A DNA stretch of 64,000 nt. It comes from Haloarcula halobia (GTDB taxonomy: Archaea; Halobacteriota; Halobacteria; Halobacteriales; Haloarculaceae). The notes under the pieces are model-generated. The model made no database searches and was not told where the DNA came from. It saw nothing but the letters and a program-made list of their open reading frames with translations. Numbering within the stretch: the first letter of the stretch is position 1; each line of letters starts with the position of its first letter. The position numbers and the translations under genes were made by a program. Location of the stretch: positions 1,178,001 to 1,242,000 of the forward strand of contig NZ_CP119787.1 of assembly GCF_029338255.1 (NCBI RefSeq), in the 5' to 3' direction. Positions 15,665 to 24,721 of the stretch are shown here, piece by piece.

Positions 15665-16864
15665 TCAGCGCTCGCCGCCCATCGCCTCGAACAACCGCTC
15701 GGCCAGCTCGTCGCGGGAGATGCCCTCGCCGGGTCCGAGACCGTTCATGTACTCGACGGAGATTTTCCCCCCGCCCATCCGGGCGTGGCCGCCCCCTTCC
15801 GCCATCGGGATGTCGTCGGTGACCGCCTCGATGGCGCGGCCGATGTGGACCCGGTCGTCCCGTGACCGCCCCGCCAGGCGTATCGTGCCGTCCTTCTCGC
15901 CGACGACCACCACGGCGGAGACGCCCTCGAGCGTCTCGAGTTCGTCCGCGGCCTGTGGAATCGCGTCCGAATTCGAGACCGAGCCCACGTCGCTGACGGC
16001 ATAGGGGGCCCGGACGTCCCGTTCGGTTATCGCGCGTGCCTTTACCTCTAAGACCTCGGCGTCTATCTGGGGGTTCGCGATGCGGTTCAGCAGGTCGCCG
16101 TCCATCCCGTCGTAGAGGTACGCGGCCGCCGAGAAGTCCGCGGGCGCACAGCCGTTGGTCAGCGATCGGGTGTCAGACTGGATGCCGTAGACGAGCCCCG
16201 TCGCGACGTGGCTCGGGACGCAGGCGTCGGGGATGTCCTGCAGGTCGGGTCCGTCGTTGGTCGGGTCCACGTCGACCTCCCGGAACTCCCAGTCCAGGTC
16301 GCTGAAGTAGTCGGCGAAGATGGTCGCACAGGCACCGGTCTCGTTCCTGACGTCGGTGAACCGCCTGCCGGTCCCGCCGCCGGGGTGGTGGTCGACGACG
16401 GCGATCGGGTCGACGTTGCTGGCGCCCGCGAACCCGCGCGGTTCGTTGTGGTCGACCAGCACCACGGCGCCGCTTTCGATGTCGCTGCGGGTCTCGATCC
16501 GGTCGAACTCGAGGTTGAGGACCGTCTCGAACGCGCGGTTCTCCGGGCGGCGTATCTCCCCCGAGTACAGCAGCGACGCCGAGGTGTCGACCGCCCGAGC
16601 CAGTCGCTCGACGGCCAGCGCACAGGACATCGCGTCCGGGTCGGGGTTGGGGTGCATCAGCACCGCCACCTCGTCGTACCCCGCGAGGACCGATTGGAAC
16701 CGCTTGACCACGGGTCGTGTGAGGTACCGGTACAGCCACGCAGCGCCGCCGCCGAGAACGAGCGCCCCGACGAGGATGCCGGCAGCGAGCAGCGGGTTCG
16801 ACGTGGTGAACCCGAGCACCGCCCCGACTATCGACTCGGGGAGCCCCGCGGCCACCAGTAGCAT
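15665..16864 (-). CDS. Membrane-anchored DHH/DHHA1 phosphoesterase
   Basis: This 399-residue protein has one or two N-terminal membrane segments (about 10-45, including LLAAGILVGALVLGGGAAWL). The DHH domain follows, with HPNPDPDAMSCALA (about 71-84), VVLVDHNEP, AVVDHHPGGG and GIQSDTRSLTNG. The DHHA1 domain ends with EGGGHARMGGGK. DHH enzymes are Mn-dependent phosphodiesterases or exonucleases. With a membrane anchor plus DHH-DHHA1, a c-di-AMP phosphodiesterase (GdpP-like) role is a reasonable guess, but RecJ-like or nanoRNase activity is also possible. The ATG at 16864 is taken because upstream residues add nothing conserved. Confidence 0.86.
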   Translation of the reverse strand: MLLVAAGLPESIVGAVLGFTTSNPLLAAGILVGALVLGGGAAWLYRYLTRPVVKRFQSVLAGYDEVAVLMHPNPDPDAMSCALAVERLARAVDTSASLLYSGEIRRPENRAFETVLNLEFDRIETRSDIESGAVVLVDHNEPRGFAGASNVDPIAVVDHHPGGGTGRRFTDVRNETGACATIFADYFSDLDWEFREVDVDPTNDGPDLQDIPDACVPSHVATGLVYGIQSDTRSLTNGCAPADFSAAAYLYDGMDGDLLNRIANPQIDAEVLEVKARAITERDVRAPYAVSDVGSVSNSDAIPQAADELETLEGVSAVVVVGEKDGTIRLAGRSRDDRVHIGRAIEAVTDDIPMAEGGGHARMGGGKISVEYMNGLGPGEGISRDELAERLFEAMGGER

Positions 16865-16909
16865 ACCTTGGGATGCTTCGGGCACCGATAAGAAGGTTCC
16901 CCTGACTTC

Positions 16910-17794
16910 TCAACCCGTGCAGAACGTGTCGATCGCGGCGCGATACCCCTCCCGGAACGTCGGGTAGGCAAACTCGTAGCCCAGGTCCTGCAGCCGGTCG
17001 TTCGAGCACCGCTTGCTGGTCTGTATGCGACGGCGGGCGGTCGACGATAGCGTCTCGTCGTCCAGTCGCTCCGCTTTCGTCTGCTTGGGCGGGCGGGAAA
17101 CGCCACACTGGTCGGCCAGCCAGTCGGCAAACGCCCACTTCTCGACCGGTTCGTCGTCGACCACCAGGACCACCTCGTCGCGGTGCCCGCCTTCGAGCAG
17201 GAACCGGACCGCCCCCGCCGCGTCGTCGCGGTGGACCATGTTGAGATAGCCCTCCGTGACGGGGCCGTCGAGATAGCGCTCCAGCCGGTAGCGCTCGGGG
17301 CCATAGAGGCCGGCGAACCTGGCGACGGTGCCGTGGCCACCCCGAGCAGCCGGTCGCTCGCGAGCGACGCGCTCTGCCGCCGCGAGCACTTCGGTCTTCT
17401 CGGTCTGTGGGGCCAGCGGGGTCGTCTCGTCGACCCAGTCGCCGCCGTGGTCGCCGTAGACGCCGGTGCTCGACGTGTAGACCAGCCGGTCGGGGGCGTC
17501 CGCGCGGGCCCAGAAGTGGTCGATAGCCGTCCGCAGGCCCTCGACGTACACCTCGCGGGCCGCCTCGGCACCCCGGCCACCCGAACTCGCGGCGAACACC
17601 ACCCAGTCGGCGTCGGGCACGGCCTCGAGCGCCGCCGGGTCGGTGACGTCCGCCCGCACGCCGTCGAACCCGGCGTCCTCGATGGCTTGTACGCCCGCTT
17701 CGGAGCGACGAACGCCGACGACGTCGTGGGCCGGTGTCAGCTGCCGACCCAGCTCGAGGCCGACGTACCCACAGCCCAGTATCGCGACCCGCAT
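16910..17794 (-). CDS. NAD-dependent epimerase/dehydratase (extended SDR)
   Basis: The 294-residue protein starts MRVAILGCGYVGLELGRQL, a GxGxxG Rossmann motif. It has VVFAASSGGRG, then YTSSTGVYGDHGGDWVDE with the active-site Tyr in an ST/Y arrangement, and RFAGLYGPERY. It resembles YeeZ-type atypical SDRs found across haloarchaea. The substrate is unknown, possibly a nucleotide sugar or a quinone/terpenoid intermediate. It begins 2 nt after the stop of the upstream DUF5791 gene, so they form a two-gene operon. Confidence 0.86.
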   Translation of the reverse strand: MRVAILGCGYVGLELGRQLTPAHDVVGVRRSEAGVQAIEDAGFDGVRADVTDPAALEAVPDADWVVFAASSGGRGAEAAREVYVEGLRTAIDHFWARADAPDRLVYTSSTGVYGDHGGDWVDETTPLAPQTEKTEVLAAAERVARERPAARGGHGTVARFAGLYGPERYRLERYLDGPVTEGYLNMVHRDDAAGAVRFLLEGGHRDEVVLVVDDEPVEKWAFADWLADQCGVSRPPKQTKAERLDDETLSSTARRRIQTSKRCSNDRLQDLGYEFAYPTFREGYRAAIDTFCTG

Positions 17795-17796
17795 CG

Positions 17797-18225
17797 TCAG
17801 TGCGCCGCGCTCTCGATGTGCTGGTGGAGGACGGCGTACTCGGCGACGGTCATCGGGTGACGTCCCTCGATCTTCTGCTGTATCTCCTTCGGTTCCATCG
17901 CGTCGTCGATGCCCGACGCCAGCGATTCGACGTCCATCACCGCCGTCGTCATCCCCATCAGGAGGATGTCCTGGGCCTCGGCCTGGATGGCGTCGGCGTC
18001 TGGCCGCTCCGGGTCCGTCGCGAGCACGGCGGCGGCGTCGGACAGCGAGAGGTCGGCCGCGTCGCCGGCGCCGACGGCCTCGACCGTCTCCGGGTCGAGC
18101 CCCGTCGCCTCGACGACTCGTTCGACGCCGACCGATTCGACGGTGTCCGCGAGCACGGCCTCGTAGGCCGCGAGCAACTCCTCGGCCGTCCGCTCGCCCG
18201 CGTCCGGGAACTCGGCTCTGAGCAT
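17797..18225 (-). CDS. DUF5791 family protein
   Basis: The 142-residue protein begins MLRAEFPDAGERTAEELLAA and has the highly conserved stretches LLMGMTTAVMDVESLASGI and EPKEIQQKIEGRHPMTVAEY, which I recognise as DUF5791. The central part, VVEATGLDPETVEAVGAG, resembles a helix-turn-helix. The function is not established; the pattern of a small helical protein with an HTH-like core would fit regulation. It is directly followed by the epimerase gene on the same strand. Confidence 0.8.
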   Translation of the reverse strand: MLRAEFPDAGERTAEELLAAYEAVLADTVESVGVERVVEATGLDPETVEAVGAGDAADLSLSDAAAVLATDPERPDADAIQAEAQDILLMGMTTAVMDVESLASGIDDAMEPKEIQQKIEGRHPMTVAEYAVLHQHIESAAH

Positions 18226-18266
18226 ACCGCTGGTAGGGTCGGGGGGTATTTGTGATTTGAGTCCCG

Positions 18267-21200
18267 TCACGGGCCGGGCGTTGGCCACCCCGCCGACGTT
18301 TCGACGGCCTGGCCGTCCTTGTCACCGACGCCCCGCGGCCGTGGCGGCACCACGACCACGACGCCCGTTTCGGCCCTGAACGAGACGCGGCTGGCGGTCC
18401 CCAGTCGCTCGGGGTCGCCGTCGCCGTCCACGTCGAGTCGGACCGGGTCGCCGTCGCGGACGTACGACGTCGTGGCGCCCGGTGTGGCCGGTGACCCGTA
18501 CGGTGCCGTCACGCGAAAGCGTGCGTACTCCCCCCGCACGGAGACCCACCAGACGTTCGCCGTCGCGTACCACGCCGACAGCGGCGGGGCGAGCGGCAGG
18601 CCGGACGGGAGCGTACTGGTGCCGACACGGCGCTCGACGGTCCGCTCTACCTGCGTTCGGCCTGCGTCCGCGAGCGCTCTGGTCGCCTCCTTCCGGGCGA
18701 CCGACCGCACCGCCGTCGCGGTCCTGTTCACCGCGCTCGCCCGCGGGCGCACCTCTGACCGTTCGAGCGTGTCGGCGACGGCTCCCCGGAGACGCACGCC
18801 GAGCCAGTCCCGTTCCGTCGTCGAGAGAGCGAGTCTGGTCGCCGCGACGCGGGCGACACGCCGCGGCGCCGACCCGTTCGCGAGGGCCAGTCCCCGCGTG
18901 GCCGTCCCGTTCCAGTCCCTCAACGCGGCGGCGACGATCGCCCGACTCGCCCGGGCGTCGGTGCCGGTGGTCTCCCCGATCGTCGCCGCCATGGCGCGTG
19001 CGGCCGCTTCGTTGGTCTCGGCGACCTGTGCTGCCAGCCGCCCTCGCCCGACCACGCCGGACCCGTTCGCCGACTCGCTTGCCGTCCGGTCGGCTGCAGC
19101 GAGTGTCCGGGCCGCCGTCGCGAGCCGCGCCCGTCTGGCCGACCTCCCGAGTCCGTCCGTGACCGCCGCGGCGGCGTCGCCGTACGGGACGGCGAAGACG
19201 TTGACGTTGCGGGCCACCAGCGGGTGTTCGCGTCCCTCGACCGCCGGGAAGTTACGCTCCGACAGCGCGGCCCGGGTGAGGTACTGCGGGCTCGCGTCGA
19301 CCCGGAGGTCGACCGGTCCCGCGGGGCCCGTCGGCGTCGGGCGGGGCTGTGGTTGCTGTGTCGCGCGGGCCGCTAGTCCGCGCCTGAGGTCGGTCAGTGA
19401 GCCGCCGGTACGATTCCGGACGACCCGTCCGAGCTTCTCGCCGGCACGGCTGCGCCGGCGGACACGATCGTCGAGTCGGCGTTCGACCGCGTTCAGGTAC
19501 GCGATGCGGGCCGCCACCTTGGCCTTCTCGGCCGTGCTCCCGTAGGTCTCGGGGGCGGCGGTCAGGTTCTGACGCCGCTCTGTCACCCGCTGGCGGAGTC
19601 GTCGCGCGGGATTCGTCTCGAAGGTCCCGACGGGACCTCGCTCTGCCGAGACGGAGACGTTGCGCAGGCGTTCGCGGAGGGCAGCGAGGTCACGGTATAC
19701 CCACGCCCGCAGTCTGTCTGGACGCTCGCCGTAGACGGTGATCGCCGCCGTCTCGAGGTCACCGCGCACGGCCCGCTTCGCGAGGACGTCTCTGCCGCCC
19801 GCCCGACGCACCAGGTGTCGATCTGCCCTGGCCGCGACGTCTGCGAGGTTCGGACCCGAGAGGGGACCGGCACCGCGCTCGTGGGCCGTCCGTATCGGCC
19901 GTGGCGGGGCGATCGACTCCCCCTCGTGGCGACCGAGGACGGCGACGGACACGCGCCAGCGCGCCGTACTCGTCGTCGCCGTCGTCCGCGTCTCGTTCCC
20001 GGTCTCCCAGACGGCCCTCCGGGTGTACTCGCGGACGACGACGCGGCCGAAGTTGTCCAGTGTGTGCCAGCCGTCGGGGCCGGTGACGTCCGGAGGTGCC
20101 GGGCCGGCAACCGTCGTCCGCCTGGTCGTCTCCTCGTCGGCGAGCGTCCAGTCGGGTCCGGGCGACGGTGGCCGCCCCGGTGGCCCGCCGCTCACGCGCT
20201 CGGTCGCCGCGGCCAGTCGGACGTCGACGCTGTAGGCCGCGCGAAGCGTCCGATCGAGCTGTGCCGGGGCTGCGACAGTGCGGAAGCCGTCGACCGCGGT
20301 CTCCTCGAGCCCGATGCGGACCGGCGTCTCCGGGCCGGGCGCATCCGTCGGCCGGTCCAGGGTGCTGATGGCTTCGGCCGCCGGCCGGTACTCGGCCCTG
20401 TCGAGTACGCGGCCGGCGAGCGCCGCCCCGTCGCTCCCGCGGACGACGTCCTCGATCCCCGTCACCGCAGTCGCCTCGGTGAGCGCCCGGCGGCCGTCGG
20501 GGTCGCTCCGGCCGATGGTCGACCGCTGGACGCCCAGCAGCGCCCCGTTCGCGGCCAGCGCGACGTGGCGGTTCGCGACGACGTTCTCGAGGGGTGCGCC
20601 GCCGTACTGGGCGTAGCCGCGCGCCCACGCGATCGGGTAGAGACGCGCTGTCAGACGGCGGCTCAGCCCCGCCCTCCCGAGGCCAGCGTTCAGCTGCTCC
20701 TCGTAGGCCGCCACGCGGTCGTGGAGCAGGAGGACGGGCGTCGGCACGACGACGCTGGGCGAGCGGACGCGCCTCGTGACGGTCCGCCCGCCTCGGCTGA
20801 CGGTGAGCGTGACGTTCTCGACCGTCGCGCGCGTCGCGGTTCCGTTCGGGCCGGCCCGGGCCAGGTGGACGCGCTCGATGGCCTCCCGGACGTCGCTGGC
20901 GTTCTCGACCGGGGGCAACCGCGCCGTCGCGGTGGTACCCTCGCTCGTCTCCGACACGCCGGCGAGTCGCCGGCGAACCTGCAGGTACGCCCGCAACCGG
21001 AGCGCGTCGCGGAACGGTGTCGACTCGTTCAGGACCCGGCCGACGGTGGTGTTGGCGGGCCGTGTCACCGGATTCGCCGCAGCGCGGTGGGCGGCCGTCG
21101 CCACGCCGTCCCGGACGGCCGTCTGTGTCTCGGCCGTCGTCTCGTCGAGGACTCGCTCGACTGCCGTCTCGGTCGGTGGCGCGGTCGGTGCGAGCGTCGG

Positions 21201-21278
21201 CGCGAGCGAGAGGCTGCTCACGAGCAGCAACACGCCCAGCAGTGCGAACGGGACCCGGCCGCGCGTGTCGGCGATCAC
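18267..21278 (-). CDS. Giant membrane-anchored protein of the Tad-like operon (DUF7286-like, 1003 aa)
   Basis: This is the last gene of the pilus-like operon. The GTG start at 21278 overlaps the previous TGA as GTGA; the frame stays open far upstream but that part overlaps the preceding genes. The N-terminus has IADTRGRVPFALLGVLLLV, a short basic segment with RG before a hydrophobic helix, reminiscent of a pilin or TadE-type anchor. The remaining roughly 960 residues are Ala/Arg/Thr-rich, predicted extracellular, with several NxT/NxS sequons (for example NTT, NVT, NVS, NRT). A Trp/Tyr-rich segment at about 940-960 and a DVDGDGDPERLG repeat-like acidic patch precede the end. I link it from memory to DUF7286. 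It may be a large pseudopilin or tip/adhesin; this is inference. Confidence 0.8.
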   Translation of the reverse strand: MIADTRGRVPFALLGVLLLVSSLSLAPTLAPTAPPTETAVERVLDETTAETQTAVRDGVATAAHRAAANPVTRPANTTVGRVLNESTPFRDALRLRAYLQVRRRLAGVSETSEGTTATARLPPVENASDVREAIERVHLARAGPNGTATRATVENVTLTVSRGGRTVTRRVRSPSVVVPTPVLLLHDRVAAYEEQLNAGLGRAGLSRRLTARLYPIAWARGYAQYGGAPLENVVANRHVALAANGALLGVQRSTIGRSDPDGRRALTEATAVTGIEDVVRGSDGAALAGRVLDRAEYRPAAEAISTLDRPTDAPGPETPVRIGLEETAVDGFRTVAAPAQLDRTLRAAYSVDVRLAAATERVSGGPPGRPPSPGPDWTLADEETTRRTTVAGPAPPDVTGPDGWHTLDNFGRVVVREYTRRAVWETGNETRTTATTSTARWRVSVAVLGRHEGESIAPPRPIRTAHERGAGPLSGPNLADVAARADRHLVRRAGGRDVLAKRAVRGDLETAAITVYGERPDRLRAWVYRDLAALRERLRNVSVSAERGPVGTFETNPARRLRQRVTERRQNLTAAPETYGSTAEKAKVAARIAYLNAVERRLDDRVRRRSRAGEKLGRVVRNRTGGSLTDLRRGLAARATQQPQPRPTPTGPAGPVDLRVDASPQYLTRAALSERNFPAVEGREHPLVARNVNVFAVPYGDAAAAVTDGLGRSARRARLATAARTLAAADRTASESANGSGVVGRGRLAAQVAETNEAAARAMAATIGETTGTDARASRAIVAAALRDWNGTATRGLALANGSAPRRVARVAATRLALSTTERDWLGVRLRGAVADTLERSEVRPRASAVNRTATAVRSVARKEATRALADAGRTQVERTVERRVGTSTLPSGLPLAPPLSAWYATANVWWVSVRGEYARFRVTAPYGSPATPGATTSYVRDGDPVRLDVDGDGDPERLGTASRVSFRAETGVVVVVPPRPRGVGDKDGQAVETSAGWPTPGP

Positions 21279-22147
21279 GGCGACCACGTCCTGACGGTGA
21301 TGTGGACGGTCTCCGTGTCGACGGCCGCTGTGGCCGCCGCCGGTGACTCGAAGCGGGAGCGCAGGTCCGCGGTCAGCAGATCCGTCAGCGCCACCGTCAG
21401 CTCGCGGTTCGTCGCCGCCACGGACTGGCCACCGACGTCGAGCGGATCCACACCGGTGATCCGACCGACTCGCCGGTAGCGCCGAGCGACCACTGCGTCG
21501 TCCGGATAGTCCCCCTGGAGGGCGACGCGGCTCCGGTCTGGAGGGAAGAGCCCGTCGACGACCGTCTTGGCGACGGCGCGTGCGACGCCGCGGTAGCCGG
21601 CCTCTCGTGTTGCTACCCGTGTGCTGCTCGTCGCGTTGCCCAGGCCGCTCGCGACGGTGACCGTGGCCGCGCGCACGTCGGCCGACGCCGGCGGTCGCGG
21701 ACCGAGCCTGAACCTGCCCGTCACCGGCGCGCCGGGATACAGGGTCCACGTCACACGGACGCTCGTCCGGTAGCGCCGGTCCGCGAGTCGTCGCCCGACG
21801 GTCGCACCGACCTGCTGCTCGAACCGTCGGCCCGCGAGCGAGACGCGCGTCCCGTCGATGCGGACGCGACTCATCGCCGCCTCGCCGAGCAACGCCGCGA
21901 GCGTCCCGTGAGCGGTCCGCTGGCGCCTGGCAGACGCGTCACCGACCCACGAGGGTTCGGGGCCCGGCACGACGAGTTCGTAGTCGACGGCCGCGGTACT
22001 CGTCGCGAGCAGTTCCCCCCGCTCGCTCGCGGGGTTCCCGGCTGGCGGCCCCTCGACGGTGGCGCCCCCGACGAGCGCCGCGGCCGCCGCCCCGACAAGC
22101 AGCAGGAACAGCGCCACGTCCAGGACGGTACTCGTCGCGCGCGTCAT
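21275..22147 (-). CDS. Membrane-anchored pseudopilin-like protein (DUF7284-like)
   Basis: The 290-residue protein begins MTRATSTVLDVALFLLLVGA, a basic start followed directly by one hydrophobic helix. The rest is predicted outside the membrane: PEPSWVGDASARRQRTAHGT, VRVTWTLYPGAPVTGRFRLG, and a helical C-terminus ending TVHITVRTWSP. The start codon overlaps the upstream stop (ATGA), and the stop overlaps the next GTG start. The strict coupling within the pilus-like operon implies a structural or assembly partner. No enzyme motif is visible. The DUF number is from memory. Confidence 0.8.
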   Translation of the reverse strand: MTRATSTVLDVALFLLLVGAAAAALVGGATVEGPPAGNPASERGELLATSTAAVDYELVVPGPEPSWVGDASARRQRTAHGTLAALLGEAAMSRVRIDGTRVSLAGRRFEQQVGATVGRRLADRRYRTSVRVTWTLYPGAPVTGRFRLGPRPPASADVRAATVTVASGLGNATSSTRVATREAGYRGVARAVAKTVVDGLFPPDRSRVALQGDYPDDAVVARRYRRVGRITGVDPLDVGGQSVAATNRELTVALTDLLTADLRSRFESPAAATAAVDTETVHITVRTWSP

Positions 22148-22533
22148 CGCCACACCCGGACCGTGAGACGGCCACGACGAATCACTCCCGCCCCCAGTCG
22201 GACACTCACCACGCGTGTCGCCGTGTCGGCGGCGGGCGGCGGCGTCGGCCCGACAGCCCACCGCTGTGCGCTCTCCAGGGTCACGTTCCCCTCGTATCCC
22301 GACGGTATCGCTTCGCGAACGCTCGCGAGGCGGCCGGGCGAGACGATCCCAGCCGGCGCGAGGTGCCGCTCGACGGCGTCCGCGGTGGCCGCGGCCCGGT
22401 TTCGCGTCCCCGTCGCGTCCGCCACGGCCTCGTCGAGGACGCCCGCGTACAGCGACAGACCGAGCGCGACGGCTGTCACGGCGACCAGCGCCGCTGTCGG
22501 CTCTACCGCGCCCCTAGCCGACGAGCGTGACAT
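22144..22533 (-). CDS. TadE-like pseudopilin candidate (DUF7285-like)
   Basis: The 129-residue protein begins MSRSSARGAVEPTAALVAVT. The RG-AVE stretch before a hydrophobic helix resembles the N-terminus of TadE-type pseudopilins (RG-x-x-x-E). Residues 12-35 are the helix; the exported part follows, with a central helix (ADAVERHLAP) and a beta-rich end (TRVVSVRLGAGVI, RLTVRVW). Its first 20 nt overlap the upstream gene and its stop overlaps the next ATG. A processed pilin subunit is a plausible role, but the cleavage site is not a textbook match. Confidence 0.78.
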   Translation of the reverse strand: MSRSSARGAVEPTAALVAVTAVALGLSLYAGVLDEAVADATGTRNRAAATADAVERHLAPAGIVSPGRLASVREAIPSGYEGNVTLESAQRWAVGPTPPPAADTATRVVSVRLGAGVIRRGRLTVRVWR

Positions 22534-22975
22534 CGCTCCCTCCCCAGACGACGTGTCTGACGGTCAGTCGGTCGGGCGCCGGACGCCACCTGCCGGTGGC
22601 AGTCGTGCCCCGGCGCACCGCTCGCCTGAACGCCGTCGGCGACGTGAACACCTGCCCGGGTGTCCCCTCGCGGAGCACCTGTCTGAGCGGTCCGGTACCG
22701 ACCGGGACGGCTCGCCGGGTGAGCCGTGCGTGGGCTGTCCCGCCATCGTTTCGCAGTCCGAGCCGTCGCCCGTCCAGGCGCCACGAATCGGCGGCTAGCG
22801 GTCGGCGACGGACCGACCCCGGCGGGCTCGTCGTCACTTCGTCGATGGTCGCTGCCATCCCCGCGGCGTCGGGCGGCGCCGTCGTCGGCACGTTCCCGAC
22901 GACGCCGAGCACGGCGACGGCGACGGCGCCGAGTGCGATCCAGAGCAGCAGCGTATCGACCGGTGTCTCGAACAC
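22514..22975 (-). CDS. Membrane-anchored small protein of the pilus-like operon (DUF7283-like)
   Basis: The 153-residue protein begins MFETPVDTLLLWIALGAVAV with a single membrane helix (about 8-28). An exported domain follows, containing DSWRLDGRRLGLRNDGGTAH, TPGQVFTSPTAFRRAVRRG and a beta-strand end, VWGGSDVTLVG. It follows the GspF-type gene after a 33-nt gap, the only real gap in the operon, so an internal initiation or processing point may lie there. Its own stop lies inside the next gene. Confidence 0.78.
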   Translation of the reverse strand: MFETPVDTLLLWIALGAVAVAVLGVVGNVPTTAPPDAAGMAATIDEVTTSPPGSVRRRPLAADSWRLDGRRLGLRNDGGTAHARLTRRAVPVGTGPLRQVLREGTPGQVFTSPTAFRRAVRRGTTATGRWRPAPDRLTVRHVVWGGSDVTLVG

Positions 22976-23008
22976 AGCGGACCTGGTCCCGCTCTCGGAT
23001 ATAAACCT

Positions 23009-24721
23009 TCAGACGATCAGCCGGGTCGCGAGGACGGCCGCCACGTACGTCGCCGTCGCCGAAAGGAGTGCCGTCCCGACGCGGTACCCCACGCGCGCCC
23101 TGTCGACCCCGTATCGCAACCCGGTCGAGAGCGCTGTCAGGACGCCCGCGAGGACGAGGACGTACCAGCCGACGACGAGGCCCACCGACTCGACGGGTGG
23201 CCCTCCGAGGGGGCCTGCGGTCCCCATCGTCCCTGCGAGCGCGACGGTCGCACCAGCCACGAGCGGCCCGAACAGGGCGGCCGTGTTCGACAGCGTCCCG
23301 GTGACCTGTGCCAGGTCGCGGCGCAGGTCCCGCTCCACGCTCCGGAGTGCCGACAGGTGCTCCCCCAGTGCCGAGAGCGAGTCAGCAGCGGGCGGCCCGA
23401 TAGTGGCTGCGGCCCCGAGCAACGTGGCTGTCTGGCGCGTCCGTGGACTCGGGACCGTCGCGAGCGCGCCCCGGTGAGCCAGGAACGCCGTCTCGACGTC
23501 GACACCCAGGACCGCCTGTCGCTCTGTGGCCTGCTGGAGTATATCTGTCAGTGGGCCGGACTGTGTCTCCGCGACGTCGGCGAGGGCTGCCTCGACGGAC
23601 TGGCCGCGGTCGATCCGGTCGGCGACGGCCGTCAGGGCGTCCGGGAGACCGCGCTCGATGGCGGTCACGCGCTCGCGGACCCGTCGCGCCGGTCGGTGGT
23701 GGACGACAAGTGCGGCTCCGAGACCCGCCCCCAGCACGACGATCGGAACTGCCCACGCCAGGCCGATGGCGTGGACGAAGGCGCCAGCGGCACCACTCGC
23801 ACCGATGCCAGCGCCCGCCGCTCGCCGGCGCCCGTCCGGGACGGCAGGGTGGCTCTGGGGCACCGCTGCGGTCGGGAACGCGACGGGGCGCTGGCAGAGG
23901 AGCCACCCGCTCGCGAGACAGAGCGCAGCCGGGAGGACCACCCCGTAGGCAGCGACGAGGAGCGGCGTCCCCACCGGGACGCCGGCCGCGCTCGCCGCCG
24001 GGAGCATCGAGACCAGCGCCAGCGGCAGCAAGACGCCGAACGCGTAGAGCCCCGTGGCCGGTGCACGGAGCCCGGCGGCGAACGCACTCGTCTCCTGGCG
24101 GACCCCCTCGAGGACACACTGGCGAGCGGATCCGAGCGTCGTCGTTCTCTCGTCCGGTGGTCGGGCGGTCGCCCGATCGATTCGCTGGACTGCGTCCGGT
24201 AGCGCCGGCATCGACTCGTCCCACTGGCTGGCGAACGCGTCCAGCCCACTCCGTGGCGTTCCCGCTGCGCGTCGAGCGTGGGCGGCGAGGGAATCGGCGA
24301 GCGGCCGGTCGGTGGCCCGCGTGGCGAATTCCGTCGCCCGCTCGCTGCTCCCCCACAGCGCCGCTCCGAGAGTGAGCATCGTCACCAGCGACGGCGCGGC
24401 GCTCAGCATCCGGAGGCGTTTCGCCCGGGCCACGACGGGGACCCCGTACCGGACGACCAGCGCGAGCGCCGACGAGAGGAGGAGTGCCGCGAGGCCGGTG
24501 ACGGCGACGAACTGAGCACCTCCGAGCGCGACGAGCACCACTCCGACGACCGTTCCGACCGTCGCGACGGTGTACACGGCCGCGAGCAGGGACGCCGGCC
24601 ACACCGGCAGCTGGAGCAGGTCGCAGGCCCGGCGAAACGCGGGCGGGACGTCGACGGACCACGGCCAGGCACTCGCACACGGTTCGACGACCCGCGAGAG
24701 CAGGCCGGTGCTCCCGCTCAC
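23009..24721 (-). CDS. Type IV pilus/T2SS platform protein (GspF/PilC/TadC family)
   Basis: The GTG start (VSGSTGLLSRVVEP) overlaps the upstream ATPase stop as GTGA, giving 570 residues. Several membrane helices alternate with two cytoplasmic T2SSF-type domains, the archaeal PilC duplication. The first (about 105-240) is weakly conserved. The second (about 350-500) has ERGLPDALTAVADRIDRGQS, LAHRGALATVPSPRTRQTAT and AADSLSALGEHLSALR. It would be the inner-membrane platform that the ATPase drives to assemble pili. The weak first domain hints at specialisation. Confidence 0.87.
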   Translation of the reverse strand: MSGSTGLLSRVVEPCASAWPWSVDVPPAFRRACDLLQLPVWPASLLAAVYTVATVGTVVGVVLVALGGAQFVAVTGLAALLLSSALALVVRYGVPVVARAKRLRMLSAAPSLVTMLTLGAALWGSSERATEFATRATDRPLADSLAAHARRAAGTPRSGLDAFASQWDESMPALPDAVQRIDRATARPPDERTTTLGSARQCVLEGVRQETSAFAAGLRAPATGLYAFGVLLPLALVSMLPAASAAGVPVGTPLLVAAYGVVLPAALCLASGWLLCQRPVAFPTAAVPQSHPAVPDGRRRAAGAGIGASGAAGAFVHAIGLAWAVPIVVLGAGLGAALVVHHRPARRVRERVTAIERGLPDALTAVADRIDRGQSVEAALADVAETQSGPLTDILQQATERQAVLGVDVETAFLAHRGALATVPSPRTRQTATLLGAAATIGPPAADSLSALGEHLSALRSVERDLRRDLAQVTGTLSNTAALFGPLVAGATVALAGTMGTAGPLGGPPVESVGLVVGWYVLVLAGVLTALSTGLRYGVDRARVGYRVGTALLSATATYVAAVLATRLIV

